A stretch of DNA of 64,000 nt, taken from positions 148,399 to 212,398 of the forward strand of contig NZ_MOBM01000021.1 of assembly GCF_003732275.1 (NCBI RefSeq). The letters are read 5' to 3'. A program made the position numbers and the translations under genes. Below are positions 1 through 8,546 of the stretch, piece by piece (the stretch's first letter is position 1; each line of letters opens with the position of its first letter). The notes beneath the pieces were generated by a model. That model ran no database searches. It was not told the DNA's origin and was given only the letters and a program-made list of their open reading frames with translations. The DNA comes from Pseudomonas frederiksbergensis (lineage in GTDB: Bacteria; Pseudomonadota; Gammaproteobacteria; Pseudomonadales; Pseudomonadaceae).

Positions 1-116
1 ACCGCCAGCAATGCCAGCGGCCAGATATCGAACGGCGCCAGGGCCAGGGTAGTGAGCGCACCGGCCGCCACGGCCAGCAGGTTACCGGGCCAGCCGGGGC
101 GGGTTACACGGAGCAT
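1..116 (-). CDS. lnt: Apolipoprotein N-acyltransferase, N-terminal fragment
   Basis: Only the first 38 codons lie in the window; the gene continues past base 1. The reading begins MLRVTRPGWPGNLL and runs into a hydrophobic stretch (LALAPFDIWPLALL), which is the usual start of pseudomonad Lnt. Lnt is an inner-membrane enzyme that adds the third acyl chain to the N-terminal cysteine of lipoproteins. It lies directly downstream of corC on the same strand (8-bp gap), the classic corC-lnt order. The call rests on this N-terminus and the context. Confidence 0.85.
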   Translation of the reverse strand, partial: MLRVTRPGWPGNLLAVAAGALTTLALAPFDIWPLALLA

Positions 117-124
117 GTCAATCC

Positions 125-964
125 TTAACGGGCAATAGGTGTCAGGCGCAGCAAGTGAATTCGACGGCTGTCGGCGTTCAGGATGCGGAAGCGATAGGCG
201 CCGATTTCAGTGATTTCGTTGCGTTTTGGCAAGTGCCCGAACGCGCTCATCACCAAGCCGCCGACGGTGTCGAATTCGTCGTCGGAGAATTCGCTGTCGA
301 AGAACTCGTTGAAGTTATCGATCGGCGTCAGGGCCTTGATCAGGAAGTCACCGCTGGGCAGCGGCTTGATGTAGCTGTCTTCTTCGACGTCGTGCTCGTC
401 TTCGATGTCGCCGACGATCTGTTCCAGCACGTCTTCGATGGTCACCAGGCCGGCCACACCGCCATATTCGTCAATGACGATGGCCATGTGGTTATGGTTG
501 GCGCGAAACTCGCGCAGCAGCACATTCAGGCGCTTGGACTCGGGTACGAATGTGGCCGGGCGCAGCAGGTCCTTGATGTTGAAGCTGTCGCCGTTTTCCT
601 TGAGGATCAACGGCAGCAAGTCCTTGGCCAGCAACACGCCCATCACGTCATCGTGGCTTTCGCCGATCACCGGGTAGCGGGAGTGGGCCGAGTCGACCAC
701 GGCCGGCAGAAACTCGCGGGGTGTCTGGGTCGCCTTGATGCTGATCATCTGCGAGCGCGGGACCATGATATCCCGTACTTGCAGGTCTGCAACCTGGATG
801 GCGCCTTCGACGATGGCCAGCGCTTCGCTGTCCAGCAATTTGTTTTGGTGTGCATCGCGCAGCAGCTCCAGCAGCTCCTGACGGTTCTTCGGCTCGTGGG
901 CAAAAGCCTGGGTGAGCTTACCCAGCCATGACTTCTGCCCGTTGCTCGATCGATCTTCGCTCAT
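125..964 (-). CDS. corC: CorC/HlyC-family CBS domain protein (Mg/Co efflux accessory)
   Basis: 279 residues, the usual CorC length. A CBS pair occupies roughly residues 55-190, with VADLQVRDIMVPRSQM at the start of the first repeat and AIVIDEYGGVAGLVTIEDVLEQIVGDIEDEHD-type sequence (DEYGG...EDVLE) in the second. A CorC_HlyC transporter-associated domain follows (about 205-275). There is no membrane segment, so this is the short cytoplasmic form (YbeX-like) rather than the DUF21-containing form. Genetic work in enterobacteria links it to Mg/Co efflux and, in the ybeZYX cluster, to ribosome maturation. It follows ybeY by 5 bp, so it is almost certainly cotranscribed with phoH-ybeY-corC-lnt. Confidence 0.93.
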   Translation of the reverse strand: MSEDRSSNGQKSWLGKLTQAFAHEPKNRQELLELLRDAHQNKLLDSEALAIVEGAIQVADLQVRDIMVPRSQMISIKATQTPREFLPAVVDSAHSRYPVIGESHDDVMGVLLAKDLLPLILKENGDSFNIKDLLRPATFVPESKRLNVLLREFRANHNHMAIVIDEYGGVAGLVTIEDVLEQIVGDIEDEHDVEEDSYIKPLPSGDFLIKALTPIDNFNEFFDSEFSDDEFDTVGGLVMSAFGHLPKRNEITEIGAYRFRILNADSRRIHLLRLTPIAR

Positions 965-969
965 AGCGA

Positions 970-1464
970 TTACTCTGAATCCTTTGTTGTTACGATTGGG
1001 GATGTGTCTGTTTCGTCGTCCGCATAAGGGTCCGGATGACCCAATTCTGCAAGCAACGTTCGTTCCAGTGCTTCCATTTCTTCGGCTTCATCGTCATCTA
1101 TATGGTCGTAACCAAGCAGATGCAAGCAGCCGTGAATGACCAGATGCGCCCAGTGGGCCTTTAATTCTTTGCCTTGTTCCGCCGCTTCGCGCTCGACCAC
1201 CGCTATGCAGATCACCAGATCGCCGAGCAAGGGAATGTCGAGAAACTCATCGGGGACATCGGCCGGGAACGATAAAACGTTGGTGGCGTAGTCTTTCTGC
1301 CGCCAGGTGAAGTTCAGTTCGCGGGCTTCCTCTTCGTCGACCAGACGGATGGTCATTTCGGAGTCGGCAGTACGCTGGCGCAGGGCCAGTTCGCACCATT
1401 GACGGAATTCGGCTTCGCTTGGGGCAGACGCTTCGGTAGCCAGTTGCAGATCAAGCTCAAGCAT
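970..1464 (-). CDS. ybeY: Endoribonuclease YbeY (rRNA maturation factor)
   Basis: 164 residues from the ATG at 1464, which gives the family N-terminus MLELDLQLA; the frame is open 26 codons further upstream, but that extension lies inside phoH and is not conserved. The metal-binding signature HGCLHLLGYDH is at residues 111-121 (His111, His115, His121), preceded by the conserved TNVLSFP. YbeY is a single-strand RNA endonuclease acting in 16S rRNA 3-prime processing and ribosome quality control. Its start overlaps the end of phoH by 8 bp, which implies translational coupling in the phoH-ybeY-corC-lnt operon. Confidence 0.96.
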   Translation of the reverse strand: MLELDLQLATEASAPSEAEFRQWCELALRQRTADSEMTIRLVDEEEARELNFTWRQKDYATNVLSFPADVPDEFLDIPLLGDLVICIAVVEREAAEQGKELKAHWAHLVIHGCLHLLGYDHIDDDEAEEMEALERTLLAELGHPDPYADDETDTSPIVTTKDSE

Positions 1465-2473
1465 CGGGGCGAGTGTCCTTGGAAGAGAACTTCGCCGGTT
1501 CGTCGGCCGCGCGATTTTCGAAGCGCTCATAGGCCTCGACAATGCGCTGCACCAGCGGGTGGCGCACCACGTCCTTGGGCATGAAATGGGTGAAGCTGAT
1601 ACCCGGCACGTCTTTCAGGACTTCGATCACATGGTGCAGCCCGGACTTGGTGCCTTTCGGCAGGTCGACCTGGGTGATATCACCAGTGATGACGGCGGTG
1701 GAGCCGAAGCCGATGCGGGTCAGGAACATTTTCATCTGCTCGACGGTGGTGTTCTGGCTTTCGTCGAGGATGATGAAGCTGTTGTTCAGCGTACGACCGC
1801 GCATGTAGGCCAGCGGCGCGACTTCGATCACTTGACGCTCGATCAGCTTGGCGACGTATTCGAAACCGAGCATTTCGTAGAGCGCGTCGTAGAGCGGGCG
1901 CAGGTACGGGTCGATTTTCTGGGACAGGTCACCGGGCAGGAAGCCGAGCTTTTCGCCCGCTTCAACCGCCGGACGAACCAGCAGAATGCGGCGAATCTGC
2001 TCGCGCTCCAGCGCGTCTACCGCGCAGGCAACGGCCAGATAGGTTTTGCCGGTACCGGCCGGGCCGATACCGAAGTTGATATCGTTACCGAGGATTTCCT
2101 TCACATAGCGCAGCTGATTCAAGCCGCGAGGGCGAATCGTGCCTTTCTTGGTGCGCAAGGCGACGGACGGTTCGGCGGGGGAGTGGTTGTCCAGTTCCTC
2201 GACGGCCGATTCCTGCAGGAACAGGTGAACCATGTCTGGCGACAGCTCGGTGCCTTTGGTTTCCCGGTACAGGCGGCGCAGCAGGTTTTCCGCGGAGGTG
2301 GTGTGCTTGGGCTCGCCGATCAGTTCGAACTGGTTTCCGCGGTTGCGGATCTCGATAGCGAGGCGCTGTTCGATCAAGCGCAGATGCTCGTCGAATTGCC
2401 CGCACAGATTGGCGAAGCGGCGAGCTTCAAAAGGCTCGAGGATGAAACGATGTGGTTCTATGGGTGCGTTCAA
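1457..2473 (-). CDS. ybeZ: PhoH-like ATPase (YbeZ)
   Basis: 338 residues. The Walker A motif GPAGTGKT is at residues 137-144 and the Walker B/DEAD-like ILDESQN near 233, followed by TRIGFGSTAVITGDITQVDLP, typical of PhoH ATPases. An N-terminal extension of about 110 residues is normal for YbeZ. It is a putative RNA helicase/ATPase that partners YbeY in ribosome biogenesis. It is the first gene after miaB on this strand, with a 214-bp gap holding a REP pair, so it may have its own promoter. Confidence 0.94.
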   Translation of the reverse strand: MNAPIEPHRFILEPFEARRFANLCGQFDEHLRLIEQRLAIEIRNRGNQFELIGEPKHTTSAENLLRRLYRETKGTELSPDMVHLFLQESAVEELDNHSPAEPSVALRTKKGTIRPRGLNQLRYVKEILGNDINFGIGPAGTGKTYLAVACAVDALEREQIRRILLVRPAVEAGEKLGFLPGDLSQKIDPYLRPLYDALYEMLGFEYVAKLIERQVIEVAPLAYMRGRTLNNSFIILDESQNTTVEQMKMFLTRIGFGSTAVITGDITQVDLPKGTKSGLHHVIEVLKDVPGISFTHFMPKDVVRHPLVQRIVEAYERFENRAADEPAKFSSKDTRPDA

Positions 2474-2585
2474 GGTCGTATTTAGCCGCCCAGGGGCAAT
2501 TATGATGAATCAAGGATAGCGCCAGTCGCCTGGGTGCGAAAGCTCTATAAACAGACCAATCTGATTCATGGTCTGGCGCGGTCTC

Positions 2586-2675
2586 TGTGGGAGCGGGCTT
2601 GCTCGCGAAGAGGGAGTGTCAGTCGACATTAATGTAGCTGACACACCGGTTTCGCGAGCAAGCCCGCTCTCACAG
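2586..2675. repeat. REP pair (GTGGGAGCGGGCTTGCTCGCGA family)
   Basis: Two inverted copies of the same roughly 24-bp REP (2586-2610 and 2651-2675) face each other around a 40-bp spacer. The unit reads TGTGGGAGCGGGCTTGCTCG on one side and TTCGCGAGCAAGCCCGCTCT on the other. It sits between miaB and phoH. Confidence 0.9.
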
Positions 2676-2687
2676 GGGGATGTGCTG

Positions 2688-4016
2688 TTACTGGATCAGC
2701 GAGCCCCGCAGCGAGTGCGGTTGCGCGGCATCGATGTGGACGTCGGCGAACTGGCCGATCAGGGTCGGATTGTCGCAGCGGAAGTTGACGATACGGTTAT
2801 TCTCGGTCCGGCCTTGCAGTTCGCCGGGGTCTTTTTTCGAATAATCGGTTACCAGAATCCGCTGAATGGAGCCCACCATTTGTCGGCTGATCTCGAAACC
2901 TTGCTGGTTCAGGCGATGTTGCAGGGCATTCAGACGTTCTTTTTTCAGCTCTTCTGGCGTTTCGTCGGCCAGATCGGCGGCCGGCGTGCCTGGGCGCTGG
3001 CTATAGACGAATGAGTAGGAGAAGTCGAAGCCGACGTCTTCGATCAGCTTCATGGTCTGTTCGAAGTCTTTCTCGGTCTCGCCCGGGAAGCCGACGATAA
3101 AGTCTGAACTGATGCAGATTCCCGGCACGGCGGCCCGCAACTTGCGCAGTTTGGATTTGTACTCCAGCGCGGTGTGGTTGCGCTTCATCGCCGCGAGGAT
3201 CCGGTCAGAACCCGATTGCACCGGCAAATGCAGGTGTTTCACCAGCTCCGGTACGTCGGCGTGGGCCTGGATCAGGCTGTCGGAGAATTCCAGCGGGTGC
3301 GAGGTGGTGTAGCGAATACGGTCGATGCCATCGACAGCCGCCACTACGCGGATCAGTTCCGCCAGATCAGCCAGGCGACCATCGTGAGTGGTGCCGCGAT
3401 AGCCGTTGACGTTCTGCCCCAGCAAGGTCACTTCGCGCACGCCGTTTTCGGCCAAGTGAATGATCTCGGCAATCACGTCGTCGAACGGTCGGCTGACTTC
3501 TTCACCGCGCGTATAAGGCACTACGCAGAAAGTGCAGTACTTGCTGCAGCCTTCCATGACCGACACGTAAGCGCTCGGCCCGTCGATGCGTGGCTCGGGC
3601 AAGTGGTCGAATTTTTCAATTTCCGGGAACGAGACGTCGACTTGCGGCAGTTTGGTCAGGCGCGCGGCGTCGATCATTTCCGGCAGGCGGTGCAGGGTCT
3701 GCGGGCCGAATACCACGTCCACGTATGGAGCGCGATCACGGATGGCCGCGCCTTCCTGACTGGCCACGCAACCGCCGACGGCGATGACCATGTCCGGGTT
3801 GGCCAGTTTCAGTTCGCGCCAGCGGCCCAGCTGGGAGTACACCCGGTCTTGGGCGCGTTCGCGGATCGAGCAGGTATTGAGCAGGATCACGTCGGCGTCT
3901 TCAGCGCGAGCGGTGACTTCCAGGGCCTGATGTTCACCCAGCAGATCGACCATGCGCGAGCTGTCGTACTCGTTCATCTGGCAACCGTGGGTTTCGATGT
4001 AAAGCTTCTTGGCCAT
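2688..4016 (-). CDS. miaB: tRNA-2-methylthio-N6-dimethylallyladenosine synthase MiaB
   Basis: 442 residues from the ATG at 4016 (MAKKLYIETHGCQMNEYDSS). Cys12, Cys49 and Cys83 are the auxiliary cluster ligands of the UPF0004 domain. The radical-SAM triad is Cys157, Cys161 and Cys164 (GCSKYCTFC), and a TRAM domain ends the protein. It methylthiolates i6A37 in tRNAs reading UNN codons. The frame is open to 4064 with another ATG at 4028; I chose 4016 because family members start there, although no strong Shine-Dalgarno distinguishes the two. It is divergent from the DUF1820 gene. Confidence 0.96.
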   Translation of the reverse strand: MAKKLYIETHGCQMNEYDSSRMVDLLGEHQALEVTARAEDADVILLNTCSIRERAQDRVYSQLGRWRELKLANPDMVIAVGGCVASQEGAAIRDRAPYVDVVFGPQTLHRLPEMIDAARLTKLPQVDVSFPEIEKFDHLPEPRIDGPSAYVSVMEGCSKYCTFCVVPYTRGEEVSRPFDDVIAEIIHLAENGVREVTLLGQNVNGYRGTTHDGRLADLAELIRVVAAVDGIDRIRYTTSHPLEFSDSLIQAHADVPELVKHLHLPVQSGSDRILAAMKRNHTALEYKSKLRKLRAAVPGICISSDFIVGFPGETEKDFEQTMKLIEDVGFDFSYSFVYSQRPGTPAADLADETPEELKKERLNALQHRLNQQGFEISRQMVGSIQRILVTDYSKKDPGELQGRTENNRIVNFRCDNPTLIGQFADVHIDAAQPHSLRGSLIQ

Positions 4017-4150
4017 GGACAGAGTCATCACGTGATTCAAAGAACCGCGCATTATAGGGAACATGCTCCAAGGTTCCTACCGTTGCGCGTCCGGCGGCTA
4101 TGCTATAGTTCGCGCCCTCATTTTTATCCCCGATGTGTTACCCGCCCACC

Positions 4151-4480
4151 ATGACCAAACGTGAAGCTCCAATCTACAAGGTGATTTTCCTCAATCAGGG
4201 CCAGGTGTACGAAATGTATGCCAAGCAGATCTATCAAAGTGATCTGTGGGGCTTCCTGGAAGTGGAAGAGTTCGTCTTTGGCGAGCGCACGCAAGTGGTC
4301 GTCGATCCGAGCGAAGAGAAGCTCAAGGCTCAGTTCGAAGGCGTTGTGCGCAGTTTTGTGCCGATGCATTCGATCGTGCGCATCGATGAGGTCGAGCGCC
4401 TCGGCACCCCGAAAATCAGCGAAGCCCGCGGTGCGGTCGGCAATGTCATGCCGTTTCCGATGCCGATGCCTGAGAAGTAA
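4151..4480 (+). CDS. DUF1820 family protein
   Basis: 109 residues from the ATG at 4151; an in-frame ATG at 4133 would add six unconserved residues. It is a soluble protein without signal peptide or membrane segment, with a conserved start (APIYKVIFLNQGQVYEMYAK) and a Met/Pro-rich tail. I recognise it as the small DUF1820 family that commonly lies divergent to miaB in Pseudomonas. No biochemical function is known to me. The short intergenic space with miaB holds both promoters. Confidence 0.8.
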   Translation: MTKREAPIYKVIFLNQGQVYEMYAKQIYQSDLWGFLEVEEFVFGERTQVVVDPSEEKLKAQFEGVVRSFVPMHSIVRIDEVERLGTPKISEARGAVGNVMPFPMPMPEK

Positions 4481-4510
4481 GCCACGGATTGAGTGGCTAG
4501 TGGGGCTTGT

Positions 4511-4651
4511 TGTGGCGAGGGAGCTTGCTCCCGTTGGGCTGCGAAGCGGCCCTGAAACCCAGGCCCCTGCAATCACAGTCTGTCTGGCAAACCGCATTCT
4601 TCGGTTTTACGACTGCTGCGCAGCCGAGCGGGAGCAAGCTCCCTCGCCACA
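4511..4651. repeat. REP pair (GTGGCGAGGGAGCTTGCTCCC family)
   Basis: Two large inverted half-elements: the left has GGCGAGGGAGCTTGCTCCCG followed by GGGCTGCGAAGCGGCC, and the right has CTGCTGCGCAGCCGAGCGGG followed by AGCAAGCTCCCTCGCCACA. Each half contains its own hairpin. The same compound unit recurs at 15338-15470 and 51065-51198. Confidence 0.9.
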
Positions 4652-4666
4652 GGGGCCAGCGTCAAT

Positions 4667-5221
4667 TCAAGGCAGTGGCGAAAACGGCGTACGCCCATCG
4701 GCGCTCTGCAATTCCATCAGGTATTTACGGAAAATTTGCCCCAGCACCTGGGTAGCGACTTCCAGATCTTCGCGGGGCATTTTCTCGGCGACTTCGTCGG
4801 CGGTATCCAACGCCTCTTCGGCACCGTTGACCGCGGCCATTTTCAGCACGATATACGCCTGAACGTTATTGGCCGGTACGCCTTCGCCGTGGAAAAACAT
4901 GGTGCCGAGTTTGAATTGCGCCTGGGCATGGCCTTGCAGCGAGGCCTTTTCGAAGTAGCTCAGGGCTTGATTGAGGTCGCGCGGCGCGTTTTTGCCGTCG
5001 TAGTAGAACTCACCCAACTCGTATTGCGCTTGCGCATCCCCTTCATCCGACGCTTTCTGGCAGGCGGCGAGCGCTTGCGTCAGGTCTTGCGGCTGAGTAT
5101 TGAGGGTGCAGCGACCCATCGCCGGGATCAACAACGAGTTGCCGCCTGCTTGTGCGAGCGCGAGCAGGGGCTGAAGGAGCAACAGGCAGCCCAATGCAAG
5201 GGTGCGGCCGGTGCGGTTCAT
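4667..5221 (-). CDS. Exported Sel1-like repeat protein
   Basis: 184 residues. The N-terminus (MNRTGRTLALGCLLLLQPLL then ALAQAGG) is a clear signal peptide with probable cleavage after ALA, so the product is probably periplasmic. The body holds Sel1-type TPR repeats of about 36 residues (DEGDAQAQYELGEFYYDGKN and LQGHAQAQFKLGTMFFHGEG). Such proteins are protein-interaction scaffolds; no partner can be named here. It is transcribed alone between DUF1820 and hemL. Confidence 0.8.
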   Translation of the reverse strand: MNRTGRTLALGCLLLLQPLLALAQAGGNSLLIPAMGRCTLNTQPQDLTQALAACQKASDEGDAQAQYELGEFYYDGKNAPRDLNQALSYFEKASLQGHAQAQFKLGTMFFHGEGVPANNVQAYIVLKMAAVNGAEEALDTADEVAEKMPREDLEVATQVLGQIFRKYLMELQSADGRTPFSPLP

Positions 5222-5409
5222 GGGAATCGACTTACCTCTGAGGGGCGCGTGGACCCATCGAGGGGATCCAATAAGCGCGCATTATGAAATAAGCAGGGCC
5301 AACCTTACAAAGTCTTTACTCGTTTTTCTGCTGCGCGGGGAATATATCGCCTGGTTTGCGGGGGATTATTGGCAGATGAGTAGGAAAAAGGGCGCGAATG
5401 TAGGTGAAA

Positions 5410-5437
5410 GCTGACGCTGGCAATCGCCAACGTCAGC
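5410..5437 (-). terminator. Possible terminator hairpin after hemL
   Basis: An inverted repeat (GCTGACGCTGGC / GCCAACGTCAGC, 4-nt loop) just past the hemL stop. On the minus strand the stem is followed only by TTTC, so a rho-independent role is plausible but weak. Confidence 0.4.
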
Positions 5438-5446
5438 GTTGCAGCT

Positions 5447-6730
5447 TTATTTTAGTGCGGCGAATGCACGCTCGGCGGCGTCCAGTGTCAGTTTCAACTC
5501 GGTTTCGCCGTGGGCGATCGAGGTGAAACCGGCTTCAAAGGCACTTGGTGCCAGGTACACGCCACCTTCGAGCATCAGGTGGAAGAAACGCCCGAACAGG
5601 CCGGCATCACTGGCCATCACATCATCGAAGGTCACGATGTCGTCGGCACCGCTGAAGTACAGGCCGAACATGCCGCCTGCCTGAGTGGTCACGAACGGAA
5701 TGCCGGCGGCGTCGGCGCGCTGTTGCAGGCCATCGAGCAGACGGCTGGTGTAGTCGCTCAGCTCGGCGTGGAACCCAGGACGACTGATCAGGCGCAGAGT
5801 GGTCAGGCCAGCCGCCATCGCCAGTGGGTTACCCGACAAAGTACCAGCCTGGTAGACCGGCCCCAGTGGCGCGATTTGCTCCATGATCTTGCGTTTGCCG
5901 CCGAAGCAGCCAACCGGCATGCCGCCACCGATGATCTTGCCGAAGGTGCTCAGGTCTGGCGTGACGCCGTAGTGGGCTTGGGCACCACCGAGGGCGACAC
6001 GGAAACCGGTCATCACTTCGTCGAAAATCAGCACCACGCCGTGTTTGTCGCACAGGGTCCGCAGGCCTTCGAGGAAGCCCGGTGCCGGCGGTACGCAGTT
6101 CATGTTGCCGGCCACTGGCTCGACGATGATGCAGGCCACTTCCTGGCCGACTTCGGTGAGCATGGTTTCTACCGCGTCGATGTCGTTGAACGGCAGGGTC
6201 AGGGTGTGTTTGGCGAACGCCGCCGGTACACCGGCCGAGCTCGGCACGCCTTGGGTCAGGGCGCCGGAACCGGCCTTGACCAGCAGGCTGTCGGAGTGAC
6301 CGTGGTAGCAACCTTCGAATTTGATGATGCTGTCACGGCCGGTGAAGCCACGGGCCAGGCGGATGGCACTCATGGTTGCTTCGGTGCCGGAGCTGACCAT
6401 GCGTACCATTTCCATCGACGGCACGATCGAGCAGACCAGATCGGCCATCTCGGTTTCCATCGCAGTCGGGGCGCCGTAGGACAGGCCGTGTTCCAGCTGT
6501 TTGCGCACCGCGTCCAGCACGTCCGGATGGCTGTGGCCGAGAATCATCGGCCCCCAGGAGCCGACGTAATCCACATAACGCTTGTCGTCTTCGTCGGTGA
6601 CGTAGGCGCCTTCGGCGTGTTTGAAGAACAGCGGCGTGCCGCCAACGCTCTTGAACGCACGAACAGGCGAGTTCACGCCTCCGGGAATGTGTTTTTGGGC
6701 ATTGGCAAACAGGGTTTCGGAACGAGACAT
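5447..6730 (-). CDS. hemL: Glutamate-1-semialdehyde 2,1-aminomutase
   Basis: 427 residues, full length. It is a class III aminotransferase fold with the PLP lysine in TFGKIIGGGMPVG (Lys265), the phosphate-binding SSGTEATM (113-120) and FDEVMTGFR (236-244). It converts glutamate-1-semialdehyde to 5-aminolevulinate, the first tetrapyrrole precursor, in the cytosol. It follows thiE by 18 bp, and thiE follows thiD by 18 bp, so the three form an operon. This thiD-thiE-hemL order is standard in Pseudomonas. Confidence 0.98.
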   Translation of the reverse strand: MSRSETLFANAQKHIPGGVNSPVRAFKSVGGTPLFFKHAEGAYVTDEDDKRYVDYVGSWGPMILGHSHPDVLDAVRKQLEHGLSYGAPTAMETEMADLVCSIVPSMEMVRMVSSGTEATMSAIRLARGFTGRDSIIKFEGCYHGHSDSLLVKAGSGALTQGVPSSAGVPAAFAKHTLTLPFNDIDAVETMLTEVGQEVACIIVEPVAGNMNCVPPAPGFLEGLRTLCDKHGVVLIFDEVMTGFRVALGGAQAHYGVTPDLSTFGKIIGGGMPVGCFGGKRKIMEQIAPLGPVYQAGTLSGNPLAMAAGLTTLRLISRPGFHAELSDYTSRLLDGLQQRADAAGIPFVTTQAGGMFGLYFSGADDIVTFDDVMASDAGLFGRFFHLMLEGGVYLAPSAFEAGFTSIAHGETELKLTLDAAERAFAALK

Positions 6731-6748
6731 GATCGGGCTCTCAGAAAA

Positions 6749-7372
6749 TCAGGATTTGAATAATTCATTAAAGGCGCGGGCACGACGCGTTACTTCAGCC
6801 GTGCTTTGGGCGCCAAACAGACCATGCACCACCGCCAGCAGATCGACCCCGTGGGCCACCAGTGGCGCAGCGTTGTCCAGAGTGATGCCGCCGATCGCAC
6901 AGATCGGCAGATGCAGTTTGCCGCGGGCCTGATCAAGCAGTTCGAGGCTGCAGGCCGGTGCGCCGGGCTTGGTGTTGGAGTTGAAGAAGCGGCCGAAGGC
7001 GACGTAGCTGGCGCCTTCTTTGGCGGCTTGTTCGGCGAGTTCGAGTTGCGCGTGGCAGGTCGAACCGATGATTGCCTGACGACCGAGCAGTGCGCGAACC
7101 GGCATCAGTGGGCCATCGGTCTGGCCCAGATGCACGCCGACATTCAAGCGTGCGGCCAGTTCGGCGTCATCGTTGATGATCAGATGGGTCTTGTAGCGTT
7201 CGCACAGATCGCGCAGGGCTTCGGCCTCACGCAGGCGGCGGGCCTCGTCGCTGCTCTTGTCGCGGTATTGCAGCAGGGTGACGCCGCCTTCAAGCGCCGC
7301 CTCCACGTACGAAAGAAATTTACCGGCCAGTAACTGGCTGTCGGTAATGGCGTACAGGCCACGTAGTTTCAT
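6749..7372 (-). CDS. thiE: Thiamine-phosphate synthase
   Basis: 207 residues, a TIM-barrel ThiE. The family signatures are LLQYRDK near residue 36, LIINDDAELA, GVHLGQTD and the phosphate-binding C-terminal AIGGITLDNAAPLVAHGVD. It joins HMP-PP and thiazole phosphate to give thiamine monophosphate. It lies between thiD and hemL in the same operon with 18-bp gaps. No TPP riboswitch was seen upstream of thiD. Confidence 0.97.
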   Translation of the reverse strand: MKLRGLYAITDSQLLAGKFLSYVEAALEGGVTLLQYRDKSSDEARRLREAEALRDLCERYKTHLIINDDAELAARLNVGVHLGQTDGPLMPVRALLGRQAIIGSTCHAQLELAEQAAKEGASYVAFGRFFNSNTKPGAPACSLELLDQARGKLHLPICAIGGITLDNAAPLVAHGVDLLAVVHGLFGAQSTAEVTRRARAFNELFKS

Positions 7373-7390
7373 CGGACAAGCCTCATGGCG

Positions 7391-8188
7391 TTACGAACAG
7401 AAGTCCAGTGGCAAGCGGCGCGGCACGAACTGGCCTTTGCCCAGTTGCTCCGCATCACGCAAGGTGCGCCAAGTGTAGTCAAGCGCGCTCTGTACGGCAC
7501 TGACGAGGTGTTCACCCTGGGCCAGGCGACCGGCGAGGGCGCTGGCCAGCGTGCAACCGGAACCGTGATAGCTGCCGGGCAGGCGCTGGCAGGTAAAGGT
7601 TTCGCGGCGACCGTCGCGGCTGTACAGGCGATTGTGTATTTCGTGTTCGTCGCCATGACCGCCGGTGATCAGCAGGTGTTTGACGAACGGCAGGAGTTTT
7701 TCAGCGCACTCGTCCGCGGTGCCTTCGGGCAGTTCGGCAAGGATGCGGGCTTCGGGAAGGTTGGGGGTGGCAATGATCGACAGCGGCAACAGGCGTTCGC
7801 GCATGGCGTAGCCGACTTCGTCCTTGCCCAGTCGTCCGCCGCCGCCGGCGCGCAGCACCGGGTCGCAGACCACCGGCAAATGCGGGTGCGCTGAAAGCAG
7901 TTCGACCACGGTGTCGACCATTTCCAGGGAACCGAGCATGCCCAGTTTGACGGCGGCGACTTCGGAGTCGTTGAGCACGGCGTTGGCCTGGGCCAATACC
8001 CACTCGCGATCGAGAACGCGGAAGTCAGTGACGTTGACGGTGTCTTGCACAGTCAGGGCGGTGACGGCCGGAGCCGCATGACAACCCTGAGCGAGCAGGG
8101 CTTCGATATCTGCCTGCAAGCCGGCGCCACCACTAGGGTCGTGGCCGGAGAGACAGAGGACAACGGGGCGAGAGCTGTAGATATTCAT
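7391..8188 (-). CDS. thiD: Hydroxymethylpyrimidine/phosphomethylpyrimidine kinase
   Basis: 265 residues from the ATG at 8188 (MNIYSSRPVVLCLSGHDPSG). It is a ribokinase-fold kinase with the substrate loop SGHDPSGGAGLQADI, the conserved VCDPVL and the C-terminal anion hole GSGCTLASALAG. It phosphorylates HMP and HMP-P for thiamine synthesis. The frame stays open another 50 codons upstream, but those codons are a translated REP pair and are not part of the protein. It is the first gene of the thiD-thiE-hemL operon. Confidence 0.96.
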   Translation of the reverse strand: MNIYSSRPVVLCLSGHDPSGGAGLQADIEALLAQGCHAAPAVTALTVQDTVNVTDFRVLDREWVLAQANAVLNDSEVAAVKLGMLGSLEMVDTVVELLSAHPHLPVVCDPVLRAGGGGRLGKDEVGYAMRERLLPLSIIATPNLPEARILAELPEGTADECAEKLLPFVKHLLITGGHGDEHEIHNRLYSRDGRRETFTCQRLPGSYHGSGCTLASALAGRLAQGEHLVSAVQSALDYTWRTLRDAEQLGKGQFVPRRLPLDFCS

Positions 8189-8546
8189 GGTGCGCGAGCT
8201 TACCACCAAACATGTTTTTCGGTATGCGAGTGCTGGAAAGATCAAAAGATCGCAGCCTTCGGCAGCTCCTACAAAGTTTTGTGTACACCTGTAGGAGCTG
8301 CCGAAGGCTGCGATCTTTTCTGGCGCACGCGCAGGCACCTGACCAAGCCAACAGCTCTAACTCAATATATAGAGCTGGAACGCTTGTTCTAGAGCCTTTG
8401 TAGGAAAAATTTCAATGGTGTTCAATGGCCATCAACGGCTATGCTAGAGTGGATCCAAACCAATAACAGGTAATACCGGTTTTACGTCTACTCAAAAGGA
8501 ATGGGGGGCTTCCTGACAGAACCGGACAGGCCACGCTGGGGCTTAA
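8189..8546. other. Intergenic region between thiD and the sensor kinase gene
   Basis: 358 bp separating divergent genes. It holds the REP pair at 8239-8320 next to thiD and an AT-richer stretch (8340-8460) that probably carries the kinase promoter. I see no small gene or recognisable operator. Confidence 0.6.
8239..8320. repeat. REP pair (GATCGCAGCCTTCGGCAGCTCC family)
   Basis: Inverted copies of AAAGATCGCAGCCTTCGGCA..GCTCCTAC face each other around a short spacer. It lies between the divergent thiD and sensor kinase genes. Other copies are at 21723, 25880, 39870, 42707 and 44231. Confidence 0.9.

Noticed and set aside
5510..6763. Long open frame on the plus strand opposite hemL
   Set aside because: Its translation is His/Gln-rich with no family resemblance. 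It is the antisense shadow of a GC-rich gene; hemL on the other strand is unambiguous.
8189..8338. 50-codon N-terminal extension of thiD
   Set aside because: The extra residues are a translated REP pair. Family alignment and the ATG at 8188 give the normal start.
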